Origin: DASRWI01 sp035654655
GTDB taxonomy: Bacteria > Bacteroidota > Ignavibacteria > Ignavibacteriales > Ignavibacteriaceae
Direction of reading: 5' to 3'
Assembly (NCBI GenBank): GCA_035654655.1
Contig: DASRWI010000044.1
Span: forward strand, 1 to 52,509
DNA: 52,509 nt
In this document: positions 9,614 to 16,597 of the stretch, one piece after another
Position numbering within the stretch: position 1 is the first letter of the stretch
Layout: every line of letters starts with the position of its first letter
Notes under the pieces: model-generated
Databases searched by the model: none
Told to the model about the DNA's origin: nothing
What the model saw: only the letters and a program-made list of their open reading frames with translations
Position numbers and translations under genes: made by a program

Positions 9614-10447
9614 TTACCAGTTCTGGAAACTAAATGAAGTGTTGTTATTACCAACTTGATTTACAACTGAAGTATTATCATTTCTTCTCATTAATTGATA
9701 AGAAGTGTTGCTGTTTCCTTGTTGATATAAAGTAGCTGTATTACCTTCTGCTACAAAATCAACAGCATCCTGCATGCCACCATCCATCATGGTCTGTTGA
9801 CCAAAATTGTACCAGCCATGCTGAGCTATTGTACCTAAATTATCGACTGCTTCACTTCCACCCATATAACCAGTTAAATCACCTTCTAAGTATTGATGAG
9901 CAGTATTATAACTACCATTCTGAAGAGTTGTAAAAATTGAATTTACAACATTTATACCCCAATCTTGGCCTAAATCTTGTGTTGCTAAGTTAACGTTTCC
10001 AAACTGTTTAATCCAACCTGTAGAACCAACAGCAAATTCTATAATATACCCTTGGTTATTATTTCCTACAGAAGTAACTTCACCATAATTGAGTACACCA
10101 TTTTGATAAATATCAGCAATATTTGAATTTCCTTGTTGATATACTATTCCTGTATGTTGACCATTTAATTGATCAACATCTGAAAAGTTATACCAACCAA
10201 ATTGATCTACTTGAGCAAATTGTCCTTGACCGAAAGAGCCATTATTTATCTGATAAATATCAGAAGTATTATAACTACCAGCTTGATCTAAAGTTGCAAA
10301 GTTATCAGAACCAAGTAAAGGAAGTCCACTAAGTAATTGAGTAACTACAGATGAATTTACATCACCAGTTTGATTTACAATATTTGTATGCTGTGCAAAA
10401 GATGCAGTTACAAATAATAATGCAATAATTATTGCAAATTTTTTCAT
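9614..10447 (-). CDS. Curlin-repeat protein, CsgA-like major amyloid fibre subunit
   Basis: 277 residues: a signal peptide (MKKFAIIIALLFVTASFAQ) followed over almost the whole length by about nine or ten curlin units of the form Q-x-G-x-x-N-x5-Q, for example NQTGDVNSSVVTQ, DQAGSYNTSDIYQ, DQFGWYNFSDVDQ, YQQGNSNIADIYQ, LQNGSYNTAHQY, AQHGWYNFGQQ, YQQGNSNTSYQL and NQVGNNNTSFSFQ. The composition is rich in N, Q, G, S, T and Y and nearly free of lysine. Such units stack as cross-beta amyloid in curli. It is about twice the length of E. coli CsgA (151 residues), owing to more repeats. A strong AAGGAG ribosome binding site fits high expression. It would be secreted through the CsgG pore encoded upstream. 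Confidence 0.92.
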   Translation of the reverse strand: MKKFAIIIALLFVTASFAQHTNIVNQTGDVNSSVVTQLLSGLPLLGSDNFATLDQAGSYNTSDIYQINNGSFGQGQFAQVDQFGWYNFSDVDQLNGQHTGIVYQQGNSNIADIYQNGVLNYGEVTSVGNNNQGYIIEFAVGSTGWIKQFGNVNLATQDLGQDWGINVVNSIFTTLQNGSYNTAHQYLEGDLTGYMGGSEAVDNLGTIAQHGWYNFGQQTMMDGGMQDAVDFVAEGNTATLYQQGNSNTSYQLMRRNDNTSVVNQVGNNNTSFSFQNW

Positions 10448-10687
10448 TTTAATTCTCCTTTTGTTTGAATTAAGATTTATTTAATTTTAGAACATATTTA
10501 AAGAACATCTAACCTATTTTATCTATTAGGAGAATTTATTGGCGGCGTTTTGAGAATCCCTCGTGATCCTAGGATCACGCTCTGGCGCTGCCAGCATTAA
10601 ATTCAAAACTAATAGAATAAAAAAACAATGAACATTTTTTTATGAATATTAATAACTCCTTTCTTTACATTCATAATTTATGTTGAT
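10448..10687. other. Intergenic leader between csgG and the CsgA-like gene
   Basis: A 240-base gap inside an otherwise tight operon. It holds the GC-rich palindromic element (10540-10593) and the strong ribosome binding site of the next gene. The gap is large enough for a separate promoter driving the major subunit. I do not see a -24/-12 sequence of the type found upstream of 13720. Confidence 0.5.
10540..10593. repeat. GC-rich nested palindrome between csgG and csgA-like genes
   Basis: In very AT-rich surroundings this 54-base element holds a perfect 18-bp palindrome (CGTGATCCTAGGATCACG, 10562-10579). This is flanked by outer arms TGGCGGCG (10540-10547) and CGCTGCCA (10586-10593) that pair at 7 of 8 positions. 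An alternative small hairpin CTGGC-GCT-GCCAG sits at 10582-10594. On RNA it would fold strongly. It could cut read-through from csgEFG into the fibre gene, protect the fibre mRNA, or be a small mobile palindromic repeat. Confidence 0.7.
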
Positions 10688-12052
10688 TTAAAATATTAGA
10701 TAATTTATTCCAGCTTTTAAACCCCAGTAATAATCATTATACCTGCCTTGTTTTATACCATCAAATTTATCATTAAGCATATAATGATTTTCTAAAATCA
10801 AGTTAAGGCTTATGCCTTTCAGTAATCTATAATCAACTCCTGCACCAAAAAGTAATCCTGACTGCCAATCATTTTTTTTGTGAAAATAACCAGGTAGATT
10901 TGTCATATAATTTAACGTCCCACCTGCAATTAAAAATGGTGTCATAACTCTATTAGAATGAAACTTATATTGTAGTCCAATATCTGCGATGAATAATGTT
11001 GTACTGAATTTTTTCTGAGCAGCTAAAAAACCTTTGCTTAAGTTAAAATACCCTGCAAAGTCATCAAGTGGATAAACTACCTGAAAACCAATCAAACCCT
11101 TAGTTATTGGATCCGGGAAATCACCCTTATACATAAAGGCACCTGAATTCAAACCAAAACTTATTTTTTCATTTTTAACCAATTCTCTCGCCATAAAATC
11201 TTGATTATAAACATCTTCTTTTTCTTTTGTGTATTTAGTAAAAGATTCCGAGTTGATATCCTCATTATTTTTCAAATTCCATAATCCTTCAAATACACCC
11301 TCAATAATCAATGATTGGACTGCTTTTTCTATTGCAGCTGTTACACATACTTGAGGAGGTTCATTATAACTATATCCTGTTTCAGCTTCTAACACTTTTT
11401 TAACATCAACAAATTTGAATACACCGACATCAACCATCTGAGATAAAATTGTTTTTGAAGTATAAACAGTTTTAAGTACCCTCCCGTTTTGAGTAGATAT
11501 AGCTCTCAAATAAATAGTGACCTGGTCTTGTCGATATTCATTTGATGCACCAGTTCCAAAATATTTTAATCCGGAGCCACCTGTGATAACATTTGTTTCA
11601 TAAGAAATAATTCCACCTTCAAGAATAATACCTGCATACAATAGGGGAGGAATAGGCGGAAGAGAACTGCCTGAATCTGTTTGATAATTCGAACGGCTCA
11701 TATTAATAATTTTACGTTCATTCAAAAGATTAGAAAGACCTTCTCTTTCAATGGGAATAAACCATTTTGAATCTTCTAATGCTCTGGTCAAAATGGAAGT
11801 AGCACCCTGAGTTACAGCAGTTGACCAGCTTGTACCATTTTCAACTTGTTTGTATTGTCCTGTTTGATCTCTGAATTTATAAACTGCACAAACAATTTTA
11901 TCTTTAGGTAATGGAAGATTTCTTAATTCCTTACTTGTTGAAGTAATAGGTGCTAAAGAAGCAGGTTTAGTTGGAATAATATCTAAAGAACTACAACCAT
12001 TTAATAGAAATACAAAATATAAAACAGGTATTAATAATTTTATTGTTTTCAT
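10688..12052 (-). CDS. csgG: CsgG curli secretion pore with extra C-terminal beta-barrel-like domain
   Basis: 454 residues. An N-terminal lipoprotein signal (VFLLNGC, then SSL) is followed by a CsgG/HfaB domain to about residue 265: KIVCAVYKFRDQTGQYK, the TRALEDSKWFIPIEREGL block, GGIISYETNV, the GTGASNEYRQDQVTIYLRA strand region with conserved VKT-type turns (RVLKTVYTSKTILSQ), and the C-terminal VCVTAAIEKAVQSLIIEGV helix. E. coli CsgG is 277 residues. Here about 165 more residues follow, with alternating hydrophobic strands (GLNSGAFMYKGDF, IADIGLQYKF, FLIAGGTLNYM, FGAGVDYRLL, WGLKAGINYLIF) that look like a small OmpA-type barrel. CsgG forms the nonameric outer-membrane channel for curlin subunits. 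It starts 3 bases after the csgF stop. Confidence 0.93.
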   Translation of the reverse strand: MKTIKLLIPVLYFVFLLNGCSSLDIIPTKPASLAPITSTSKELRNLPLPKDKIVCAVYKFRDQTGQYKQVENGTSWSTAVTQGATSILTRALEDSKWFIPIEREGLSNLLNERKIINMSRSNYQTDSGSSLPPIPPLLYAGIILEGGIISYETNVITGGSGLKYFGTGASNEYRQDQVTIYLRAISTQNGRVLKTVYTSKTILSQMVDVGVFKFVDVKKVLEAETGYSYNEPPQVCVTAAIEKAVQSLIIEGVFEGLWNLKNNEDINSESFTKYTKEKEDVYNQDFMARELVKNEKISFGLNSGAFMYKGDFPDPITKGLIGFQVVYPLDDFAGYFNLSKGFLAAQKKFSTTLFIADIGLQYKFHSNRVMTPFLIAGGTLNYMTNLPGYFHKKNDWQSGLLFGAGVDYRLLKGISLNLILENHYMLNDKFDGIKQGRYNDYYWGLKAGINYLIF

Positions 12053-12055
12053 AGA

Positions 12056-12475
12056 TTATATATTCGGGATTACTAAAGTTGTAGTATTCCCGGTGGAATT
12101 ATCAAAAATTTGAACACTTAATCCATCTAATCCAGGAATTATTTCAATTAAAAAATTACCAAATTCATATTTACCTTGTAAAAGCATATCGTTCGTGCCA
12201 AATAAATCTTCAGAAATTTTAGTTGATAACTTGCTTAAAATTGATCGTTTAAGATTATTTTCAAAGTCTGCAAATGGATCATTATTGAATTGATTAAAAT
12301 CCTGAGCTTCACTAAAATTACTTTGAGAAGTAGCATTTGCCATTAGCCAGGAGGCATTAAAAGGATTTCCTCCTGAAAAAGAAGGATTAATTGGGTGGTA
12401 TACTAATTCTTGTGAATATGCATTTACCGAATATAGAATAACGACCAATGTGCAGAGAAAGAGTATTTTTTTCAT
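12056..12475 (-). CDS. csgF: CsgF curli assembly factor
   Basis: 139 residues from the ATG at 12475, which has CAGG seven bases upstream; an upstream in-frame ATG at 12487 is less likely. Signal peptide MKKILFLCTLVVILYSVNAYSQ. The mature N-terminus ELVYHPINPSFSGGNPFNAS matches the CsgF signature FRNPNFGGNPNNGAFLL, the part that inserts into the CsgG channel. The C-terminal half (FGNFLIEIIPGLDGLSVQIFD, TGNTTTLVIP) matches the CsgF strand region. CsgF couples secretion to nucleation at the cell surface. It lies between csgE and csgG with gaps of 20 and 3 bases. Confidence 0.92.
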   Translation of the reverse strand: MKKILFLCTLVVILYSVNAYSQELVYHPINPSFSGGNPFNASWLMANATSQSNFSEAQDFNQFNNDPFADFENNLKRSILSKLSTKISEDLFGTNDMLLQGKYEFGNFLIEIIPGLDGLSVQIFDNSTGNTTTLVIPNI

Positions 12476-12495
12476 AATAACCTGCATTAAAAATA

Positions 12496-13248
12496 TTAAT
12501 AAATTCCTGTTCCTTTAAGATCTGTACCATTTAAATCAGATTGTATCAACTCATAATTTTCAATATACTGGCTTGTATATTGAACAAAGTAATCTGACAT
12601 TTCCTCTAATAAATCTCCCTTCGGCTGAACAAACTGCTGAAGTATTTCTTCATCATTAACTCTAAGACTTATTTGAGTACCCATCGAAGGCATAGGTTTT
12701 TCAGACATAATTATATTAAAACTTTTTGCAGCATCAGGGAATGTCCATTTAGAATAAAACAGTTCAAAGAAATCATGACCAATTTTAGATTGTGTTTCAT
12801 CAACCACAAGTCCGCCGAATTCAAATTCCTCTATTTTTTTCTTTGTGGTAATAGTTTTAGGAGTTAATGCCGCGTATTCTTCAGGTGTTTTTTCTTTATA
12901 TCTATTAATAATAACTAATAGTTTCATTCCGGGTAAAATAATATCAGGATTTTTAATTTTATCCTTATTTATTTCATAAATTTTTACCCAATCATATATA
13001 TCATTATAATATCTACCCGCAAATTTTGAAAGCCAATCATCTTTTTTAACTTTTACAAAAATTGAATCAGTTTTAAAAAGTATAAGTTTATTATAATCTG
13101 TAGTGTTATTTCTAAAATATGTGGAATCCCCAAATGCTTTTTTATGGTTTCTTAAATCAACTGATTTTTTATTTTGAGCATTAGATATATTACTGCAAAG
13201 CAGTATAATAAATATTGCTGTTAAATAAAATTTAACATTAAGATACAT
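12496..13248 (-). CDS. csgE: CsgE curli chaperone with N-terminal LysM domain
   Basis: 250 residues from the ATG at 13248, chosen because it begins a good signal peptide (MYLNVKFYLTAIFIILLCS, cleavage near SNAQ). The longer frame from 13314 would put 22 basic residues in front and overlap the upstream gene by 47 bases. A LysM-like motif stands at about 66-113 (VKKDDWLSKFAGRYYND, IYEINKDKIKNPDIILPGM). From about 140 the CsgE domain follows: EFGGLVVDETQSKIGHDFFE, FNIIMSEKPMPSMGTQISLR and the YFVQYTSQYIENYEL helix. CsgE caps CsgG on the periplasmic side and selects subunits. The usual CsgE has no LysM, so this fusion could tether it to peptidoglycan. Confidence 0.88.
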   Translation of the reverse strand: MYLNVKFYLTAIFIILLCSNISNAQNKKSVDLRNHKKAFGDSTYFRNNTTDYNKLILFKTDSIFVKVKKDDWLSKFAGRYYNDIYDWVKIYEINKDKIKNPDIILPGMKLLVIINRYKEKTPEEYAALTPKTITTKKKIEEFEFGGLVVDETQSKIGHDFFELFYSKWTFPDAAKSFNIIMSEKPMPSMGTQISLRVNDEEILQQFVQPKGDLLEEMSDYFVQYTSQYIENYELIQSDLNGTDLKGTGIY

Positions 13249-13267
13249 AAGCAAACTGAAAAATAAT

Positions 13268-13720
13268 TTAATAAATAAATGTCTCTGAATGATTAAAATC
13301 TTTAACAATCTCATCGTAATCAGGAAAGTAGATTGTTCTACCCTGATAATTCAAATTAAGTGTAATGAACTTTTTGTCAGATTTATCAAATGTTATTGAG
13401 TTCATTATAAACATATCATCAAACGTTATATACTCAATTACTTTATCGACTAAAATTCCAAATCTTTTATTTCCAAAATCAACTAAAAGAATTCTGCTAT
13501 ATTTGGAACTATTAGAATTAAAGTACTTTTTATTATTAAAAAACTTATAAATTTTATTTTCAAAGTTTATGTATGCTTTTTCCCAATCAACTTTATTTTC
13601 AGCTTCAATGGGATTTATAATTTCCCTTAAATTTTGAATACTAATGCAATATTCCTTACTATCAATAATAAAGATTACTATACCAGGAATTTTTTGAATA
13701 AAGTTTATTATATCACCCAT
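13268..13720 (-). CDS. CheW-like domain protein at the head of the curli operon
   Basis: 150 residues with no signal peptide or membrane segment. The sequence resembles a diverged CheW/CheA-regulatory fold: VIFIIDSKEYCISIQNLREI at the start (compare the CheW opening strand VFxLxxxxYAIxxxxVxEI), and later RILLVDFGNKRFGILVDKVI, matching the CheW block with the GxxVDxV motif, then FITLNLNYQGRTIYFPDYDEI. The middle has a lysine- and asparagine-rich insertion. It ends 19 bases before the chosen csgE start, so it is almost certainly co-transcribed with the curli secretion genes. CheW domains are docking modules between receptors and CheA kinases. Its place in curli biogenesis is unknown. The family call is moderate; the genetic linkage is clear. 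Confidence 0.6.
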   Translation of the reverse strand: MGDIINFIQKIPGIVIFIIDSKEYCISIQNLREIINPIEAENKVDWEKAYINFENKIYKFFNNKKYFNSNSSKYSRILLVDFGNKRFGILVDKVIEYITFDDMFIMNSITFDKSDKKFITLNLNYQGRTIYFPDYDEIVKDFNHSETFIY

Positions 13721-13762
13721 AGCAAACTGAAACTTTCTTGGGTTAAACAGTGCTTCACAAGC

Positions 13763-13777
13763 ACAATTTGAATGCCA
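13763..13777 (-). promoter_or_regulatory. Candidate sigma-54 (-24/-12) promoter of the curli operon
   Basis: On the minus strand the sequence reads TGGCAT-TCAAA-TTGT, against the consensus TGGCAC-N5-TTGC. The GG at -24 and the spacing are exact; the -12 dinucleotide is GT rather than GC. The first gene of the operon starts 43 bases downstream of the -12 end. Confidence 0.55.
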
Positions 13778-13829
13778 CGGGGTTTTTGTTCATTTTTGAA
13801 GTGTTTTAGCGCATAGAGGAGGAAAGGGA

Positions 13830-13863
13830 GTAAAAAAATTTTACCCATAGTAAAAAATTTTAC
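13830..13863. promoter_or_regulatory. Two tandem inverted repeats, candidate activator-binding sites
   Basis: GTAAAA-AAA-TTTTAC (13830-13844) and GTAAAA-AA-TTTTAC (13850-13863) have centres about 19-20 bases apart, close to two helical turns, and lie about 86 and 105 bases upstream of the predicted start. A third copy is at 13922-13936. Dimer-binding sites in this position are typical for NtrC-family activators. Confidence 0.6.
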
Positions 13864-13907
13864 CTTTAAAGATGAATAAAATAAAAGTAGGATCTGTTTT
13901 TATTATG

Positions 13908-14768
13908 TTACTTTTTTGGAGGTAAAATAATTTTACTTTTTTCAACAATTATTGTGCGTATTGTTACAGCTGAAATTATAATTACTCCGCCTATTATGGA
14001 ATAGATTGTAGGTATTTCGCCGTATCCAATTGCTACCCAAACAGGATTAAGGACTGGTTCTATCATTGAAATAATTGCAGCTTCGATTGCTAATACTTTC
14101 TTTAATCCAAAACTAAAGAATGCATAGGCAACTCCGATTTGAATAATTCCAAGATATCCCACCATTGCAAAATCTTTTATAGAAGGATTTACAATTGTGA
14201 AAATAAAAGGAGAACAAATTAAGAAAATAAGAGTATTGCCAAGAAAAATCGTACTTGCCTGGTACTCTGGTTTATTTTTCCTCATACCTAATAAAAAGGC
14301 AGCAAAAGCTAAGCCTGAGAGAAGCGCAAGTATGTTGCCAAGAAAATGTCCGGGAGCTAATTGGCCAACAAAGAATAGTCCCATTCCGACAAAGCAGATG
14401 ATTATTACAATTACATTAAGAAGTTCATACTTTGTTTTGTTGATTATGGGTTCAAAAATTAAAACATAAATTGATGCAGAATATTGCAAAAATATTGCAT
14501 TGGCTGCTGTTGTTATTTTTGTTGCAGCAACAAAAAGAACAAGAATAGCAGCATAAAATAAAGCATTCATTACTGCAAATTTATTATACTTAAAGACTTT
14601 CCCTTTGAAGATTACAAAAAATGTAGCAGCAGAAAAAAATGAACGAAGCGATGACAATGGAAGTGCACCAAAAGAAATCAGTTTTATGAAAATACCTCCG
14701 GTACTCCATAACAATGCTGCAATAAAAATTGCTAGTGTACCTTTTTGATGTTCTTTAAAGTGCTTCAT
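13908..14768 (-). CDS. EamA/DMT-superfamily transporter
   Basis: 286 residues with ten hydrophobic helices arranged as two EamA repeats. The N-terminal repeat begins GTLAIFIAALLWSTGGIFIK with the usual short linker LPLSSLRSFFSAATFF; the second begins FLGNILALLSGLAFAAFLLG and ends LNPVWVAIGYGEIPTIYSIIGGVIIIS, the standard C-terminal EamA signature. It is an inner-membrane carrier of the drug/metabolite transporter superfamily; the substrate cannot be told. It lies just upstream of the curli operon on the same strand, but the 187-base gap with a promoter suggests separate control. Its last codons contain the third GTAAAA-N3-TTTTAC inverted repeat. Confidence 0.9.
   Translation of the reverse strand: MKHFKEHQKGTLAIFIAALLWSTGGIFIKLISFGALPLSSLRSFFSAATFFVIFKGKVFKYNKFAVMNALFYAAILVLFVAATKITTAANAIFLQYSASIYVLIFEPIINKTKYELLNVIVIIICFVGMGLFFVGQLAPGHFLGNILALLSGLAFAAFLLGMRKNKPEYQASTIFLGNTLIFLICSPFIFTIVNPSIKDFAMVGYLGIIQIGVAYAFFSFGLKKVLAIEAAIISMIEPVLNPVWVAIGYGEIPTIYSIIGGVIIISAVTIRTIIVEKSKIILPPKK
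13922..13936. promoter_or_regulatory. Third inverted-repeat copy (GTAAAA-TAA-TTTTAC)
   Basis: It has the same 6-bp arms as the two sites at 13830-13863 and is located inside the last codons of the EamA gene, about 178 bases upstream of the predicted curli transcription start. Confidence 0.45.
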
Positions 14769-14879
14769 TTGATTAAAATTATTTATTACTTTTAAATTGA
14801 ATCATTAATTTATAAAAAGGATTCTAAAAATAGAATTATTACTAAAAATAGTTGTAGAACTTTGGAGTTTGATAAGATA

Positions 14880-15518
14880 ATGATAATAAATCCAGTAGTT
14901 AACCCTTCCATTATGAGATTTATCTTTAGAGATTTTATTTGGACATCCAAAACAAATAAAATACTTTTGACCTTTGATGATGGCCCTATTCCTGAAACTA
15001 CAACTGCAATTTTAAAAGAACTTAATTATCATAAAATTAAAACAATCTTCTTTTGCGTAGGAAATAATGTAAAAAAGAATCCTGGACTTGTTAATGAAAT
15101 TTTATCTGAGGGACATCAAATTGGAAATCATACTTATAATCATCAGAATATTACTGGCAGGAATAAAGATGAAATTCTTTTAAGTATAATAGACTATAAC
15201 AAGTATGTAAAAGATAAATTTGGATATAAAATAAAATATTTTCGTCCTCCTCACGGAAGAATAAATCTTAATTCTTCTTCAATAATAAAAACTGCAAGGC
15301 TAAAAAATGTTATGTGGTCATTATTAACTTATGACTATAAAAATGACATTAAAATTGTTAAATTTACAATAAATAAATATTTGAAGAAGAATTCTATTAT
15401 CGTTTTGCACGATAGTTTAAAATCGAAAGATATAATAAAAGACAGTATGAACATTATTTTTGATAAATCCTTAGCGAAGGGTTTCACAATAGGGGAGCCT
15501 TCTGAATGTTTGAATTAA
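14880..15518 (+). CDS. Polysaccharide deacetylase (NodB domain, CE4)
   Basis: 212 residues from the ATG at 14880, with GGAG 12 bases upstream; a TTG at 14862 would add six residues but would overlap that binding site. The CE4 motifs are complete: TFDDGP (catalytic and metal Asp), GNHTYNH (metal His pair), RPPHGRIN, LLTYDYKND and IVLHDS. It has no signal peptide or membrane anchor, so it acts in the cytoplasm or at the inner face. CE4 enzymes remove acetyl groups from N-acetylated sugars. It overlaps the next gene, a glycosyltransferase, by 13 bases, which suggests a joint role in making or modifying a surface glycan or glycolipid. It is the first gene of a run that continues to 24953. Confidence 0.9.
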   Translation: MIINPVVNPSIMRFIFRDFIWTSKTNKILLTFDDGPIPETTTAILKELNYHKIKTIFFCVGNNVKKNPGLVNEILSEGHQIGNHTYNHQNITGRNKDEILLSIIDYNKYVKDKFGYKIKYFRPPHGRINLNSSSIIKTARLKNVMWSLLTYDYKNDIKIVKFTINKYLKKNSIIVLHDSLKSKDIIKDSMNIIFDKSLAKGFTIGEPSECLN

Positions 15519-16597
15519 TATATTTCATTTTTCTTTGCGGCTATTTTATTCAAACAATAATGCTGATTATAGGTTCATCTAAAAAATTTCCAAAATTAAA
15601 AGACGAAAACCTCCCATCTGTTTCAATAATTGTTGCTGCACGAAATGAAGAGGAAAATATTTTAGAATGCCTTACATCCTTAAATAATCTTGAATATCCT
15701 GACAACAAATTAGAAATTATTATTGTTGATGATAAATCCACTGATAAGACAGGTCAGATTATAGATGATTTTATACAGGATAAACCAAGATTTCAAAAGA
15801 TAGTCACCAAAAAAGAAATAGGTATACTTAAAGGGAAAACAAATGCATTAGCAAATGGAATTGAAATTTCCAATGGAGATATAATTTTAACTACTGATGC
15901 TGACTGCACATTTCCAAGTACCTGGGCTAAAACTTTAGCATCATACTATATTAAAGATGTTGGTATCGTTAATGGATTTACAACGCAAAAAGCTTTTGAT
16001 CAATTTTCAGGAATGCAGTCAATTGATTTTATTTACCTGCTTATGGCAGCTGCCGGTACAATGAATCTGGGTCATCCTATAAGTTGTATTGGCAATAATA
16101 TGTCTTATAGAAGAAAAGCTTATGATGAAGTGGGTGGTTATGAAAAACTCCCTTTTAGTGTCACTGAAGATTTTCAGCTTTTAAATTCTATATACAAGAC
16201 TAAGAAGTACAAAATCATTCTTCCGTTAAATCCTGATTCATTAGTTACCACCAAGCCTTTACCTGATATTAAAAGTTTATACAAACAAAAAAAACGCTGG
16301 GGTGTTGGCGGTTTAGGTGTTCCAATAAGAGGTTATTTTGTAATGCTTTTTGGTTTTATCACCAACCTTGCAGTTTTAGCAACACCATTTTTTTATTCCA
16401 GAGAGTGGATGATTTATACGATTTTTAAAATATTCATTGATTACCTTGCAATGTATACGATTCATTCTCATTTAGGAATAAAAAAGAATTTAAAATATTT
16501 TCCAATCTATGAACTTTACTTTTTATTCTATGTAGTAGCTTTACCATTTTCAATAGGTTTTAATAGAAGAGTCACCTGGAAGGGGAGACAATATTAA
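15506..16597 (+). CDS. Membrane-bound family 2 glycosyltransferase
   Basis: 363 residues: an N-terminal membrane helix (LIYFIFLCGYFIQTIMLII), then a GT-A domain with PSVSIIVAARNEEENILECL, the IIVDDKSTDKT nucleotide-binding stretch, metal-binding TTDADC (DxD type), the acceptor-side TEDFQLL and KQKKRWGVGG (a QxxRW-like motif). Two or three more helices follow. The arrangement is that of processive or lipid-linked GT2 enzymes facing the cytoplasm. Its 3' end overlaps the radical SAM gene by one base (TAATG), indicating translational coupling. Confidence 0.9.
   Translation: MFELIYFIFLCGYFIQTIMLIIGSSKKFPKLKDENLPSVSIIVAARNEEENILECLTSLNNLEYPDNKLEIIIVDDKSTDKTGQIIDDFIQDKPRFQKIVTKKEIGILKGKTNALANGIEISNGDIILTTDADCTFPSTWAKTLASYYIKDVGIVNGFTTQKAFDQFSGMQSIDFIYLLMAAAGTMNLGHPISCIGNNMSYRRKAYDEVGGYEKLPFSVTEDFQLLNSIYKTKKYKIILPLNPDSLVTTKPLPDIKSLYKQKKRWGVGGLGVPIRGYFVMLFGFITNLAVLATPFFYSREWMIYTIFKIFIDYLAMYTIHSHLGIKKNLKYFPIYELYFLFYVVALPFSIGFNRRVTWKGRQY

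Larger units (their letters stand above)
13721..13907 (-). promoter_or_regulatory. Upstream regulatory region of the curli operon
   Basis: The stretch between the EamA gene end and the first curli-operon gene contains a near-consensus sigma-54 promoter (13763-13777) and two tandem inverted repeats (13830-13844 and 13850-13863); a third copy lies in the EamA 3' end (13922-13936). Predicted transcription starts near 13751, giving a leader of about 30 bases. The layout (promoter, then sites 85-105 bases upstream) matches classical enhancer-dependent promoters. Confidence 0.6.

Noticed and set aside
10123..10332. 69-codon plus-strand frame antisense to the CsgA-like gene
   Set aside because: It arises from the repetitive codons of the curlin units on the other strand, and the translated sequence has no sensible composition.
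10584..10600. TGGCAG-like sequence upstream of the CsgA-like gene as a second sigma-54 promoter
   Set aside because: The -12 half (TTGC) is absent at the required spacing; the sequence is part of a hairpin.
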